NCBI GenBank assembly: GCA_900317065.1
Contig: ONFK01000131.1
Location: 1 to 9,476 of the forward strand
DNA: 9,476 bases
Source: an uncultured Bacteroidales bacterium
GTDB taxonomy: Bacteria; Bacteroidota; Bacteroidia; Bacteroidales; UBA932
Reading direction: 5' to 3'
The notes under the pieces are model-generated. The model was given only the letters and a program-made list of their open reading frames with translations. It had not been told where the DNA came from and searched no databases. Positions 1 to 6,465 of the stretch are shown here, piece by piece. Numbering within the stretch: the stretch's first letter is position 1; each line of letters opens with the position of its first letter. A program made the translations under genes and the position numbers.

Positions 1-955
1 CGGCAAGATGCTGCTCGTGACAGTTCTGATCGCCTATCTCGACACAGTAATCGTGGCGCTGGGCGGTTTCGGAGTCGGGAGCGCCTTCTTCCCGGGGATT
101 GTCGCGAAAGTTGGCAGCGCCTCCGACCTGACCGAAGCGGCCTCTCTCCAGCCCTTCTTCAGTATCTCCATTCCGGCTATGTTCGACGTGATGACCGCGC
201 TGGTGTTCGCATTTGTCATGGGGCTGTGCATAGCCAACGCCGAAATGCCCGCGATGAAATCGTTTTTCGCGGAGTTCAAGACCTTCGTCGCCCGAGTGAT
301 AGAAAAACTGATAATTCCCCTTCTTCCTATATATATATTCGGCATCTTCCTCGACATGACCGCCACCGGCAAGGTGTTCAGCGTGCTCAAGGTATTCGCT
401 ATGATCATAGTAGTAATCTTCGTCCTGCATATACTCGTGCTCATCTACGAGTTCGCGATGGCCGGCCTCTTTACCAAGAGGAATCCCTTCAAGCTGCTGT
501 GGAACATGCTCCCCGCCTACTTTACGGCGCTTGGAACTTCCAGTTCGGCCGCCACCATACCAGTCACGCTCAAGCAGTGTGAAGCCAATGGGGTGAAGGA
601 GGATGTGGCCGGATTCACAGTTCCTCTTTGTGCGACTATACACATGCCTGGCAGCGCTATGAAGATCACCTGCTGCGCCATCGCTGTGTGCCTGATGGCG
701 GGAATGCCGATGGAGTTCGGTAAGTTTCTGGAATTTATTCTCATGCTGGGTATCATGATGGTGGCGGCGCCCGGCGTGCCCGGCGGAGCCATCATGGCAG
801 CTCTTGCGCCGCTCAGTTCAATCCTTGGCTTCGACGCCGAACAGCAGGCCCTTATGATTGCGCTTTACATCGCTATGGACAGTTTTGGCACCGCGTGTAA
901 CGTAACTGGCGATGGTGCCATCGCCCTCATCATCCAAAGGATTTTCAAAAAATAG
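1..955 (+). CDS. DAACS-family (SDF) cation:amino acid/dicarboxylate symporter, 5'-truncated
   Basis: Integral membrane secondary transporter that would use a cation gradient to take up an amino acid or organic acid. The frame is open to the left edge, so the start lies outside. An ATG at 8 is probably internal, because family members have about 400 residues and only about 315 are seen. Numbering from that ATG, family motifs appear in order: a serine-rich hairpin GTSSSAATIP (176-185), the TM7 motif PLCATIHMPG (206-215), the second hairpin GVPGG (256-260) and the TM8 motif DSFGTACNVTGD (291-302). Against archaeal GltPh, the TM8 Asp394, Thr398, Asn401 and Asp405 equivalents are kept, but the Arg397 position is Gly and the TM7 Asn-Met-Asp is His-Met-Pro. 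Acidic-substrate specificity and standard three-sodium coupling are therefore doubtful. The family is clear; the substrate is not known. Confidence 0.88.
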   Translation, partial: GKMLLVTVLIAYLDTVIVALGGFGVGSAFFPGIVAKVGSASDLTEAASLQPFFSISIPAMFDVMTALVFAFVMGLCIANAEMPAMKSFFAEFKTFVARVIEKLIIPLLPIYIFGIFLDMTATGKVFSVLKVFAMIIVVIFVLHILVLIYEFAMAGLFTKRNPFKLLWNMLPAYFTALGTSSSAATIPVTLKQCEANGVKEDVAGFTVPLCATIHMPGSAMKITCCAIAVCLMAGMPMEFGKFLEFILMLGIMMVAAPGVPGGAIMAALAPLSSILGFDAEQQALMIALYIAMDSFGTACNVTGDGAIALIIQRIFKK

Positions 956-973
956 CTCCTCGCCTCCGTGGCT

Positions 974-1051
974 GTATGCAAAAAGGGGCTTTTTGCATAC
1001 AAATGGGCAAAAAAACAAGTATCGGTATGCAAAACAGGCGTTTTTGCATAC
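974..1051. repeat. Two copies of a 27-nt palindromic repeat
   Basis: Copies lie at 974-1000 and 1025-1051, 51 bp apart start to start, and match at 23 of 27 positions. The four differences are all in the central loop region. Both have arms GTATGCAAAA and TTTTGCATAC. Copy 1 extends to a perfect 13-bp stem (973-985 with 989-1001, loop GGG). Copy 2 extends to a 17-bp stem (1018-1034 with 1042-1058) through extra flanking bases AGTATCG/CGATACT. The outermost arms can also pair with each other. This looks like a REP/BIME-style intergenic repeat between convergent genes. No other copy is seen in the window, so genome-wide repetition is inference. Confidence 0.75.
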
Positions 1052-1058
1052 CGATACT
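1009..1058 (-). terminator. Rho-independent terminator downstream of yebC
   Basis: Read on the - strand, the 17-bp stem-loop at 1058-1018 begins about 20 nt after the yebC stop codon. It is followed by TG and then seven Ts (1015-1009), the usual hairpin plus U-tract layout. On the + strand neither hairpin is followed by a T tract, so only the - strand gene gets a canonical terminator here. Confidence 0.7.
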
Positions 1059-1077
1059 GATTTAAGATGCATGCAGC

Positions 1078-1830
1078 CTACTCTTCAGCAGGCTTCATCG
1101 TGGTGTAGACGTTGGTGACGTCTTCGTCGTCTTCCAGAAGGCCGATGAGTTTCTCGAGAGTTGAACGCTGCTCGGGAGTAACCTCCTTGAGTTCCACGTT
1201 CGGGATCTGCTCGAATCCGCCGGATACCAGCTCGTAGCCGTTATCCTCGATGTACTTCTGGATTGCCCCGTAGGAAGCATAGTCGCCGTAGATGACGACT
1301 TCCTTGCTCTCATTGTCGTCCTTGTCCACCACGGTCTCCTCGAATACTTCCTCCGCGCCGTAGTCGATGAGTTCAAGTTCGAGTTCATCGATGTCGAGGC
1401 CTTCCTTCTCCTTGATGCGGAAGACACATTTGTGGTCGAACATGAAGGCGACGCTGCCGCTGGTGCCGAGCGAGCCGCCGCACTTGTTGAAGTAGCTGCG
1501 GACGTTGGCGACAGTACGGGTATTGTTGTCGGTTGCAGTTTCTACGAGATAAGCGATGCCGAAAGGACCGTAGCCTTCGTAGATGACCTCCTTGAAGTCG
1601 CCCTGCTTGCTTTCGGTCGCCTTCTTGATTGCGCGTTCGATGTTCTCCTTGGGCATCTGCTCCGAACGGGCTTCTGCCATGAGGGCGCGCAGACGGGGGT
1701 TGCCGGTCACGTCGGGGCCTCCCTGCTTTACTGCGATGGTGATTTCCTTTCCAAGTTTGGTGAAGGTGCGGGCCATGTGACCCCAACGCTTCAACTTGCG
1801 CTCTTTGCGGAATTCAAAAGCTCTTCCCAT
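1078..1830 (-). CDS. yebC: YebC/PmpR (TACO1) family protein
   Basis: Full-length 250-residue YebC-family protein. The family was first described as transcriptional regulators. Work on TACO1 and bacterial relatives points to a role in translation, such as relief of ribosome stalling; which applies here cannot be read from sequence. The N-terminus has the Bacteroidota form (MGRAFEFRK) in place of the MAGHSKW form of proteobacteria. It is followed by the conserved FTKLGKEITIAVKQGG and NPRLRALMAEAR segments, the YEGYGPFGIA motif and NNRTRT-like TDNNTRTVANVR. The acidic C-terminal region ends with DDEDVTNVYTTM, as is usual. A strong ribosome site GGAGGA lies 7-8 nt before the ATG and is formed by the last codons of the upstream TPR gene, whose stop is 3 nt away. 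The pair is probably translationally coupled. A terminator follows. Confidence 0.96.
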   Translation of the reverse strand: MGRAFEFRKERKLKRWGHMARTFTKLGKEITIAVKQGGPDVTGNPRLRALMAEARSEQMPKENIERAIKKATESKQGDFKEVIYEGYGPFGIAYLVETATDNNTRTVANVRSYFNKCGGSLGTSGSVAFMFDHKCVFRIKEKEGLDIDELELELIDYGAEEVFEETVVDKDDNESKEVVIYGDYASYGAIQKYIEDNGYELVSGGFEQIPNVELKEVTPEQRSTLEKLIGLLEDDEDVTNVYTTMKPAEE

Positions 1831-1833
1831 GAC

Positions 1834-2508
1834 TTACTCCTCCACTGCTACGATGTAACGGTCGATGTCGTATGCCTCGATGCTCTGGGGGTATTTGTCC
1901 TTGACGGTCCTGTAGCAGTCGAGGGCGGCAGCCTTGTCGCCGAGCTGCTCGAGAGCGAGACCTTCCTTGACAAGATATGCTGCGGCATAGGGGTTGTCGG
2001 CAACTGCGACAGCCTTCTTGTATGCGGCGACTGCAGACTTGTAATCTTCGAGTCCTACATAAGCGTCACCTTCGCATGCGAGGGCGCGGGCCTTGAGGAT
2101 GTCTTCCTTGCCATTGTATTTCTTGAGATAGGAAATGGCGTTCTCGAAGTTTCCGAGCTGGAGTTCGCAGATTCCTGCATAGAGATAGACAGCCTTGCCG
2201 GCCTTGATGCCGTAGCTGTCGATGATCTCTGCGAATCCGAGGACGTTGCCGTCTCCGTTGAGGGCGATTTCGTAGTTGCCCTGCTGGAAATTGGTCTCTG
2301 CGGGAAATGCCTGCTCCTGTGCTTCGGCGCACTTGGGCTGGTAAATGTATTTCTGGTAGCCGAGGACAGCGAGCCAGATTACCAGGACGGCGATCAGCAC
2401 GCCCCAAATGACCTTCTTGTAATTCTCGTAAAACTGTTCGAATTTGGAAACGCGGGTTTCAACCTGTTCCTGACGAACTTCTTCCTTGCTTTTGCTCTTG
2501 GTAGCCAT
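1834..2508 (-). CDS. Membrane-anchored tetratricopeptide repeat protein (YfgM-like)
   Basis: Predicted 224-residue protein with a charged cytoplasmic N-terminus, one membrane segment at about residues 33-51 (VIWGVLIAVLVIWLAVLGY) and a soluble TPR region. The segment ALNGDGNVLGFAEIIDSYG and the following YAGICELQLGNFENAISYLKKY match a TPR family common in Bacteroidota. Further TPR-like helices lie near ACEGDAYVGLEDYKSAVAAYKKA and LALEQLGDKAAALDCYRTV. TPRs bind other proteins; no enzyme motif is present. The frame also has an ATG at 2544, but that codon lies inside the likely -7 promoter box. The ATG at 2508 gives the expected MATKSKSK start, so I chose it. No Shine-Dalgarno is visible; the region before the ATG is A/T-rich, as is common in this phylum. 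It is the first gene of a unit with yebC. The exact role is unknown. Confidence 0.9.
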   Translation of the reverse strand: MATKSKSKEEVRQEQVETRVSKFEQFYENYKKVIWGVLIAVLVIWLAVLGYQKYIYQPKCAEAQEQAFPAETNFQQGNYEIALNGDGNVLGFAEIIDSYGIKAGKAVYLYAGICELQLGNFENAISYLKKYNGKEDILKARALACEGDAYVGLEDYKSAVAAYKKAVAVADNPYAAAYLVKEGLALEQLGDKAAALDCYRTVKDKYPQSIEAYDIDRYIVAVEE

Positions 2509-2541
2509 ATTGTAATTTGTTTGTATTTTTCTAATAGCCTG

Positions 2542-2573
2542 CAAAAATACAAATTTTCATAAATATTTACAAT
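2542..2573 (-). promoter_or_regulatory. Bacteroidota-type promoter for the TPR-yebC unit
   Basis: On the - strand a -7 box TATTTTTG (2549-2542) fits the TAnnTTTG consensus. A -33-like ATTG (2573-2570) stands 20 nt upstream. Transcription would start near 2536, giving a leader of about 28 nt before the ATG at 2508. The 102-bp gap between the TPR start and the DUF4301 stop holds nothing else that I can identify; no clear terminator for DUF4301 is seen. Confidence 0.55.
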
Positions 2574-2610
2574 ACTATCGCCCTTTCCCGCGACACCACG
2601 GCAGGCACGA

Positions 2611-4035
2611 CTACTGATGCGCAGGACGCAGCAGGTCCAGGACGACCTTTACAGGATTGAACGTCTCCAGCGGGACCTCGACAAACAAAGTATTCCAGTC
2701 ACTCATGGAACCGTTCCAGAGCCCGGGCAGTTCCAAGGCCCTCAATTCCCTCCCCTGGAAACTCTTCGAAGAGATGAATCCGGCATCGGGATCCACATAG
2801 TCCGGAAGATTGAACTTGCGGCCCTTGTAGTCGCGCAGGCAGCATACGAGGTCTACCGGATTGAAGTGCGTGGCGGACTTCAGCGCCGCGACGGCGGAAG
2901 GATCGTCAGGATTGATCTGCACGCTCTCGAGGATCTGGAGCGAAGTGCTTCCGTCCTTTCCGCGGATGATGAAGGGTCCGCCTCCGGGTTCGCCCTGATT
3001 CCTTACCATGCCGCAGACGCGCACCGGGCGGTTGAGTTTGGCATGGACGAGTTCGGGCAGAGCGGCATCGGAAACCGGCGGCAGTTCTATGCACAGGACG
3101 TCGCGGAGGAAGGGAACAATCTCTTCTTTGCAGAGGCGCAGGGCCCCGGCAGCATCCGCAGCGTCAAGTTTTTCAAGGCAGGAGAAGATGCGGTCGCGAA
3201 GCTGCAGGGCGCGGCCCATGAGCACCTTCTTGTACAGCGCGGTGGCAGGGAGGTAGGACTCCACGGCGACGTTGTCGATATTCTTGACGGATACGAGTTC
3301 CTCTTCCACCTCATTGAGATTATATATGAGTGCGCCGTGCCCGGCGGGGCGCCTGAGCACGCTGCCGTCGTCGCAGAGGAAAGGCTCGTTGTCCGGAGTG
3401 ACGGCGATCGTGTCGGTATCTTTAGACTGATAGGTGAAGCGGATATTGTACCGCACGCCATAGCGCTTCTCGTACTTGTCTTTCACCTCCGCAAGGGCCT
3501 CTTCGAAGAGGCTGCGATGCTCCGGGGATATGGTGACCACGAGGTTCACGCTACCGTCGGCATTGCGCATGTACTCCTGTCCCTCGACAAGATGCTCGGC
3601 AAGGGCGGTGCGGACTTCATCGGCATAGCGGTGGAATTTCAGCACACCCTTGGGCTTGCTGCCATAGCCAAGCCCGGCATCGGTGAGAAGGGCGGCTGCG
3701 GTGCGGGAACAGTCGGCATCGGAAGATGCGTCAGGCTCGCCGAATACTGCCTTGTCGTAGAATGCGAACCTGCGTATGTTTTCAGTAAGGCGGCGTACGG
3801 AGTCGTTCGGCTTTTCCATCCCGGCAAAAATGTCCTTGAACATTCTCGAGGCGGCGCCGGAGGCAGGCACGAACTTGACGCGTCCGTCCACAGCGGCGCC
3901 TTCTGCGTATGCTATGCAGGCGTCCCTGGCGGCGGCGTCCAGCACCTCAATTCCCCTCCCGGGAGTCGCGGGAGCATCTATCTTCATCCAGGGAAAACCT
4001 TCCCTGAAAAATTTCATCTGCTGTTCTATGGTCAT
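2611..4035 (-). CDS. DUF4301 family protein, possible UDPGP/GT-A nucleotidyltransferase relative
   Basis: A 474-residue soluble protein with no signal peptide or membrane segment, recognised as DUF4301, a family of unknown function found mainly in Bacteroidota. Motifs in order: VPASGAASRMFKD (56-68), KPKGVLKFH (127-135), NLVVTISPEHRSLFEE (164-179), RPAGHGALI (229-237) and VKNIDNV (250-256). The C-terminal half includes NPVDLVCCL, FNLPDYVDP and SDWNTLFVEVP. This order resembles UDP-sugar pyrophosphorylases: a glycine-rich nucleotide loop, a PK or KG lysine, a TS...F motif, a P.GHG or P.GNG base-binding loop, then an 'x-DN' metal motif. That relation is my inference; the usual G-x-G-T-R signature is replaced by SGAASRM. 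The gene starts 24 nt after the pdxB stop and is probably its operon partner. The start ATG has no clear ribosome site; the next Met is at residue 7. Confidence 0.85.
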   Translation of the reverse strand: MTIEQQMKFFREGFPWMKIDAPATPGRGIEVLDAAARDACIAYAEGAAVDGRVKFVPASGAASRMFKDIFAGMEKPNDSVRRLTENIRRFAFYDKAVFGEPDASSDADCSRTAAALLTDAGLGYGSKPKGVLKFHRYADEVRTALAEHLVEGQEYMRNADGSVNLVVTISPEHRSLFEEALAEVKDKYEKRYGVRYNIRFTYQSKDTDTIAVTPDNEPFLCDDGSVLRRPAGHGALIYNLNEVEEELVSVKNIDNVAVESYLPATALYKKVLMGRALQLRDRIFSCLEKLDAADAAGALRLCKEEIVPFLRDVLCIELPPVSDAALPELVHAKLNRPVRVCGMVRNQGEPGGGPFIIRGKDGSTSLQILESVQINPDDPSAVAALKSATHFNPVDLVCCLRDYKGRKFNLPDYVDPDAGFISSKSFQGRELRALELPGLWNGSMSDWNTLFVEVPLETFNPVKVVLDLLRPAHQ

Positions 4036-4059
4036 ATAGTCTGTGTTATATTGTTTAGT

Positions 4060-5091
4060 CTAAACGTAGAACTCGCGCCTGTATCTGTACTGCTGGCGAA
4101 GTTCGTCGAACTTGCCCGGATTCACCCGGAACATGAAGTCGTCGGTAAAAATCGGGTAGTTGTACTGGAAAACCGAGGTGATTTCCCCTTGCGTAAGCCC
4201 GGCGAGGTCCAGTTTCACCGCTTCCAGTTCCTCTAGTTCCGTCTTGGGGAAAAACTCGTAAAGGGGTTCTATCTTGAAATAGCGCGCCACCGAACGGACC
4301 GCGGCCGAGGTGGCCCTCTGCTTGCCCTGATAAGAATAGCCCGCGATGTGCGGAGTGGCTATGGTCGCCTTGGAAATCAGCTCCCGGTTCACGTCTGGCT
4401 CATTGTTCCAGGTGTCGATGATGACCGGGCCGAGTTTGGGGAAGGCCGCCATGAGCGCGTCGTCGTCCACGACTTCGCCTCGGGCGGTGTTGATGAAGAT
4501 CGCCCCGAATTTCATCTTGTCGAAGAAGGCGCCGTCAGCCATCCTCTGGGTAGAAGGAGTTAGCGGCATGCTCATGGAAACGATATCCGAGTTCTCCAGA
4601 AGGTAGTCCAGGCTGACGAACTGGTTCGGCCCCTCTTCCATCTCGCGGGGAGGGTCGTTGAGCAGGACCTTGAATCCGAGCGTGCGGGCCATCCCTTCCA
4701 CCCTGGTGCCGACGTGCCCTGCACCGATGATGCCGAAGGTCGCTCCGGAAAGGGGAATCCTCTCGCGGCTCGCCGCCCCGTAAAGAGCGGAGAAGATATA
4801 GTTCATGACACCTCCCGAGTTGCTTCCAGGGGCGTTCAGGAAGAAGATTCCGTTCTCGTTGCAATAGGGGATGTCGATATGGTCCATTCCTATGGCGGCG
4901 GTGGAGATTATTTTCACCGACGTGCCGGAAAGGAGTGCTTCGTTGCAGCGGGTCCTGGTGCGGATGATCAGGGCATCGGCGTCGAGCAGGTCTTTCCTGC
5001 AGATGGCCATGCCATCTTTGTACACGGTTTCGGCATAAGGTTCGAACACGCCCTTGATGAAGGGTATCGCCTGATCTATAACGAACTTCAT
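4060..5091 (-). CDS. pdxB: 4-phosphoerythronate dehydrogenase (PdxB)
   Basis: NAD-dependent oxidation of 4-phospho-D-erythronate to 2-oxo-3-hydroxy-4-phosphobutanoate, the second step of the DXP-dependent pyridoxal phosphate route; cytoplasmic. The 343-residue protein has the D-2-hydroxyacid dehydrogenase layout. Its Rossmann motif GAGHVG (123-128) carries the GxGxxG glycines. The catalytic triad is visible as Arg204 in NTARG, Glu231 in NNEP and His248 in TPHIAGYS. The C-terminal part (about 280-343, with FQYNYPIFTDDFMFR) fits the PdxB dimerisation domain, somewhat shorter than in E. coli. The frame stays open upstream to an ATG at 5211, but those 40 extra residues are Arg-rich and lie inside DUF721. 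MKFVIDQAIPF at 5091 is the true family start. Its ATG overlaps the DUF721 stop as ATGA, suggesting coupled translation. Confidence 0.95.
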   Translation of the reverse strand: MKFVIDQAIPFIKGVFEPYAETVYKDGMAICRKDLLDADALIIRTRTRCNEALLSGTSVKIISTAAIGMDHIDIPYCNENGIFFLNAPGSNSGGVMNYIFSALYGAASRERIPLSGATFGIIGAGHVGTRVEGMARTLGFKVLLNDPPREMEEGPNQFVSLDYLLENSDIVSMSMPLTPSTQRMADGAFFDKMKFGAIFINTARGEVVDDDALMAAFPKLGPVIIDTWNNEPDVNRELISKATIATPHIAGYSYQGKQRATSAAVRSVARYFKIEPLYEFFPKTELEELEAVKLDLAGLTQGEITSVFQYNYPIFTDDFMFRVNPGKFDELRQQYRYRREFYV

Positions 5092-5357
5092 TTCAGTATC
5101 AATTCTTTGACCGGGCCTTCGTTCTGCCGGCCTATATATAATTCGTCGCCTGCGATGGCGGCGTTTATCTTCTTCAGGAGCACATCCTTCTGCATGGAGA
5201 GCTGGCTGCATACGACCGAGGAGGAGAGGGTTATGTAGAGTTTCCCGTCCCTGAAAAAGCGCTTGATGGTGTACTGCTGCGCGCCGGAAACTTCGTTCCA
5301 GGCAATGAAGATGCGTTGGGTATTGTGGCTGTAGCGGGCTCCGCTCTCCGCGAACAT
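5088..5357 (-). CDS. DUF721 (DciA-like) domain protein
   Basis: An 89-residue protein with the DUF721 core. The conserved Trp-containing start AWNEVSG (residues 19-25) is followed by the beta-rich FFRDGKLYITLSSSVVCSQLSMQKDVLLKKIN. DUF721 includes DciA, which helps load the replicative helicase DnaB in bacteria lacking DnaC, and is often next to recF or other replication genes. It sits directly after recF in the same frame, with only three sense codons between the recF stop (TAA) and this ATG. No Shine-Dalgarno is obvious. The N-terminal stretch before the Trp is short: in relatives I recall roughly 15-20 further residues (an ISEVLKxFL-like helix). The in-frame stop at 5369-5367 prevents any in-frame extension. 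Its stop overlaps the pdxB start. Helicase loading is a family-level inference. Confidence 0.83.
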   Translation of the reverse strand: MFAESGARYSHNTQRIFIAWNEVSGAQQYTIKRFFRDGKLYITLSSSVVCSQLSMQKDVLLKKINAAIAGDELYIGRQNEGPVKELILK

Positions 5358-5366
5358 GCTATACGG

Positions 5367-6461
5367 TTACTCATTGCGGGTGAAGGCGCCTCCCTTCGCC
5401 TCGTAGTAGGTCCTTTCGGAGGTGATGCCGTCCACTATCCCGCTGAGACGCACCTTGTTGCTGTCAGTGAGGAATATCTGGCCGAAGTCGTTGCCCGCCA
5501 CCATCCTGAGGAGGTTCTGCACGCGCCCCATGTCGAGTTTGTCGAAGAGGTCGTCCAGCAGCAGTATGGGTGCATATCCGGCGCGTTCCTTCATCAGGGA
5601 ATACTGGGCGAATTTCAGCGAGACCAGGAAGGATTTCTGCTGGCCCTGGGATCCGCAGCGGCGTATGGGACGGCCGTCCATCTCGAATATGAAATCGTCC
5701 CTCTGCACGCCAGCGGTGGTGAACTTGAGGATGGAATCCTTCTCCCTGCGGGACGCGAAGAGTTCCGTAAGGCTCCCCCGTTCCAGGTCTGAGCGGTAGC
5801 TGATGCCGACCGTCTCCCTTCCTCCGGAAATGCCTGCGTAATACTCCTGCACGAGGGGAGAAAGATCCGCTGCCAGGCGCCTCCGCATTTCGAACACAGG
5901 GGCCGCGAACGCCTCCATCTGCGAATCTATCACGTCCATCAGCTGGAAGTCCGCCGGCCCGTTCTTGAGCATCGCGTTGCGCTGGGTAAGCAGGCGCGTA
6001 TAGTTCTGGACGGCATTGAGATACTCGGCGCTCATCTGCGAAAGCACCGCATTCGAAAACTTGCGGCGCTCCTCTCCGGTTTCGCTGACCATGGCGGCAT
6101 CGGTGGGAGACACCATCACCACGGGCAGAAGGCCGATATGGTCCGAGAGGCGCTGGTAGGGCTTGTCGTCCCTGCGCAGTTTCTTGCCGCTGCCGTCCAC
6201 CTGCACGCTGATGCGGGTATCCGGCCCGGATGGCATGGAATAGAGACCGGAAAGTGCGAAGCCGCTGCAGCCGTGACGGAAATTGTAGCGGTCGGAGGCG
6301 GAGAATGCGCTCTTCGCCATGGAAAGATACCAGATCGCATCCATGAGATTGGTCTTTCCCTCGCCGTTGTTCCCCGAGATACAGTTTATATTGGGACAGA
6401 ATTCAAGTTCCTGCAACTCTATGTTGCGGAAATCCTGAACGACTATCTTCTTCAAATCCAT
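5367..6461 (-). CDS. recF: DNA replication and repair protein RecF
   Basis: SMC-like ATPase that, with RecO and RecR, promotes RecA loading at single-stranded gaps. The 364-residue length matches the family. The start MDLKKIVVQDFRNIE is typical. Walker A is GNNGEGKTN (30-38), the ABC signature is CGSQGQQKS (269-277), Walker B is ILLLDD (299-304) and the D-loop region is LFDKLD (305-310). FLTDSN (322-327) fits the region carrying the family's switch motif. No key ATPase residue is missing. It is the first gene of the - strand unit recF-DUF721-pdxB-DUF4301, diverging from mmdA. A TATATTTG promoter box ends only four bases before the ATG, so the mRNA may be leaderless or nearly so. Confidence 0.97.
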   Translation of the reverse strand: MDLKKIVVQDFRNIELQELEFCPNINCISGNNGEGKTNLMDAIWYLSMAKSAFSASDRYNFRHGCSGFALSGLYSMPSGPDTRISVQVDGSGKKLRRDDKPYQRLSDHIGLLPVVMVSPTDAAMVSETGEERRKFSNAVLSQMSAEYLNAVQNYTRLLTQRNAMLKNGPADFQLMDVIDSQMEAFAAPVFEMRRRLAADLSPLVQEYYAGISGGRETVGISYRSDLERGSLTELFASRREKDSILKFTTAGVQRDDFIFEMDGRPIRRCGSQGQQKSFLVSLKFAQYSLMKERAGYAPILLLDDLFDKLDMGRVQNLLRMVAGNDFGQIFLTDSNKVRLSGIVDGITSERTYYEAKGGAFTRNE

Positions 6462-6465
6462 ACCA

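Noticed and set aside
1432..2562. A 376-codon open frame on the + strand
   Set aside because: It is antisense to yebC and the TPR gene, both of which are clear families. The translation is a Val/Leu/Asp-rich shadow without domains.
4053..4065. Palindrome GTTTAG-T-CTAAAC at the pdxB stop
   Set aside because: It has only six-base arms, no T tract and no promoter nearby. It is short enough to be chance, so I do not call it an operator or terminator.
4061..4068. TACGTTTA on the - strand as a DUF4301 promoter
   Set aside because: It lacks the final G of TAnnTTTG and has no TTTG-like element about 20 nt upstream. DUF4301 is better seen as part of the pdxB operon.
2617..4236. A 539-codon open frame on the + strand
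   Set aside because: It lies antisense to DUF4301 and the end of pdxB. Its translation shows no family motif and is low-order in composition. Long antisense frames are expected in codon-biased GC-rich genes.
5092..5211. 40-residue N-terminal extension of PdxB
   Set aside because: It is Arg-rich, inside DUF721 coding sequence, and absent from the PdxB family start MKFVIDQ.
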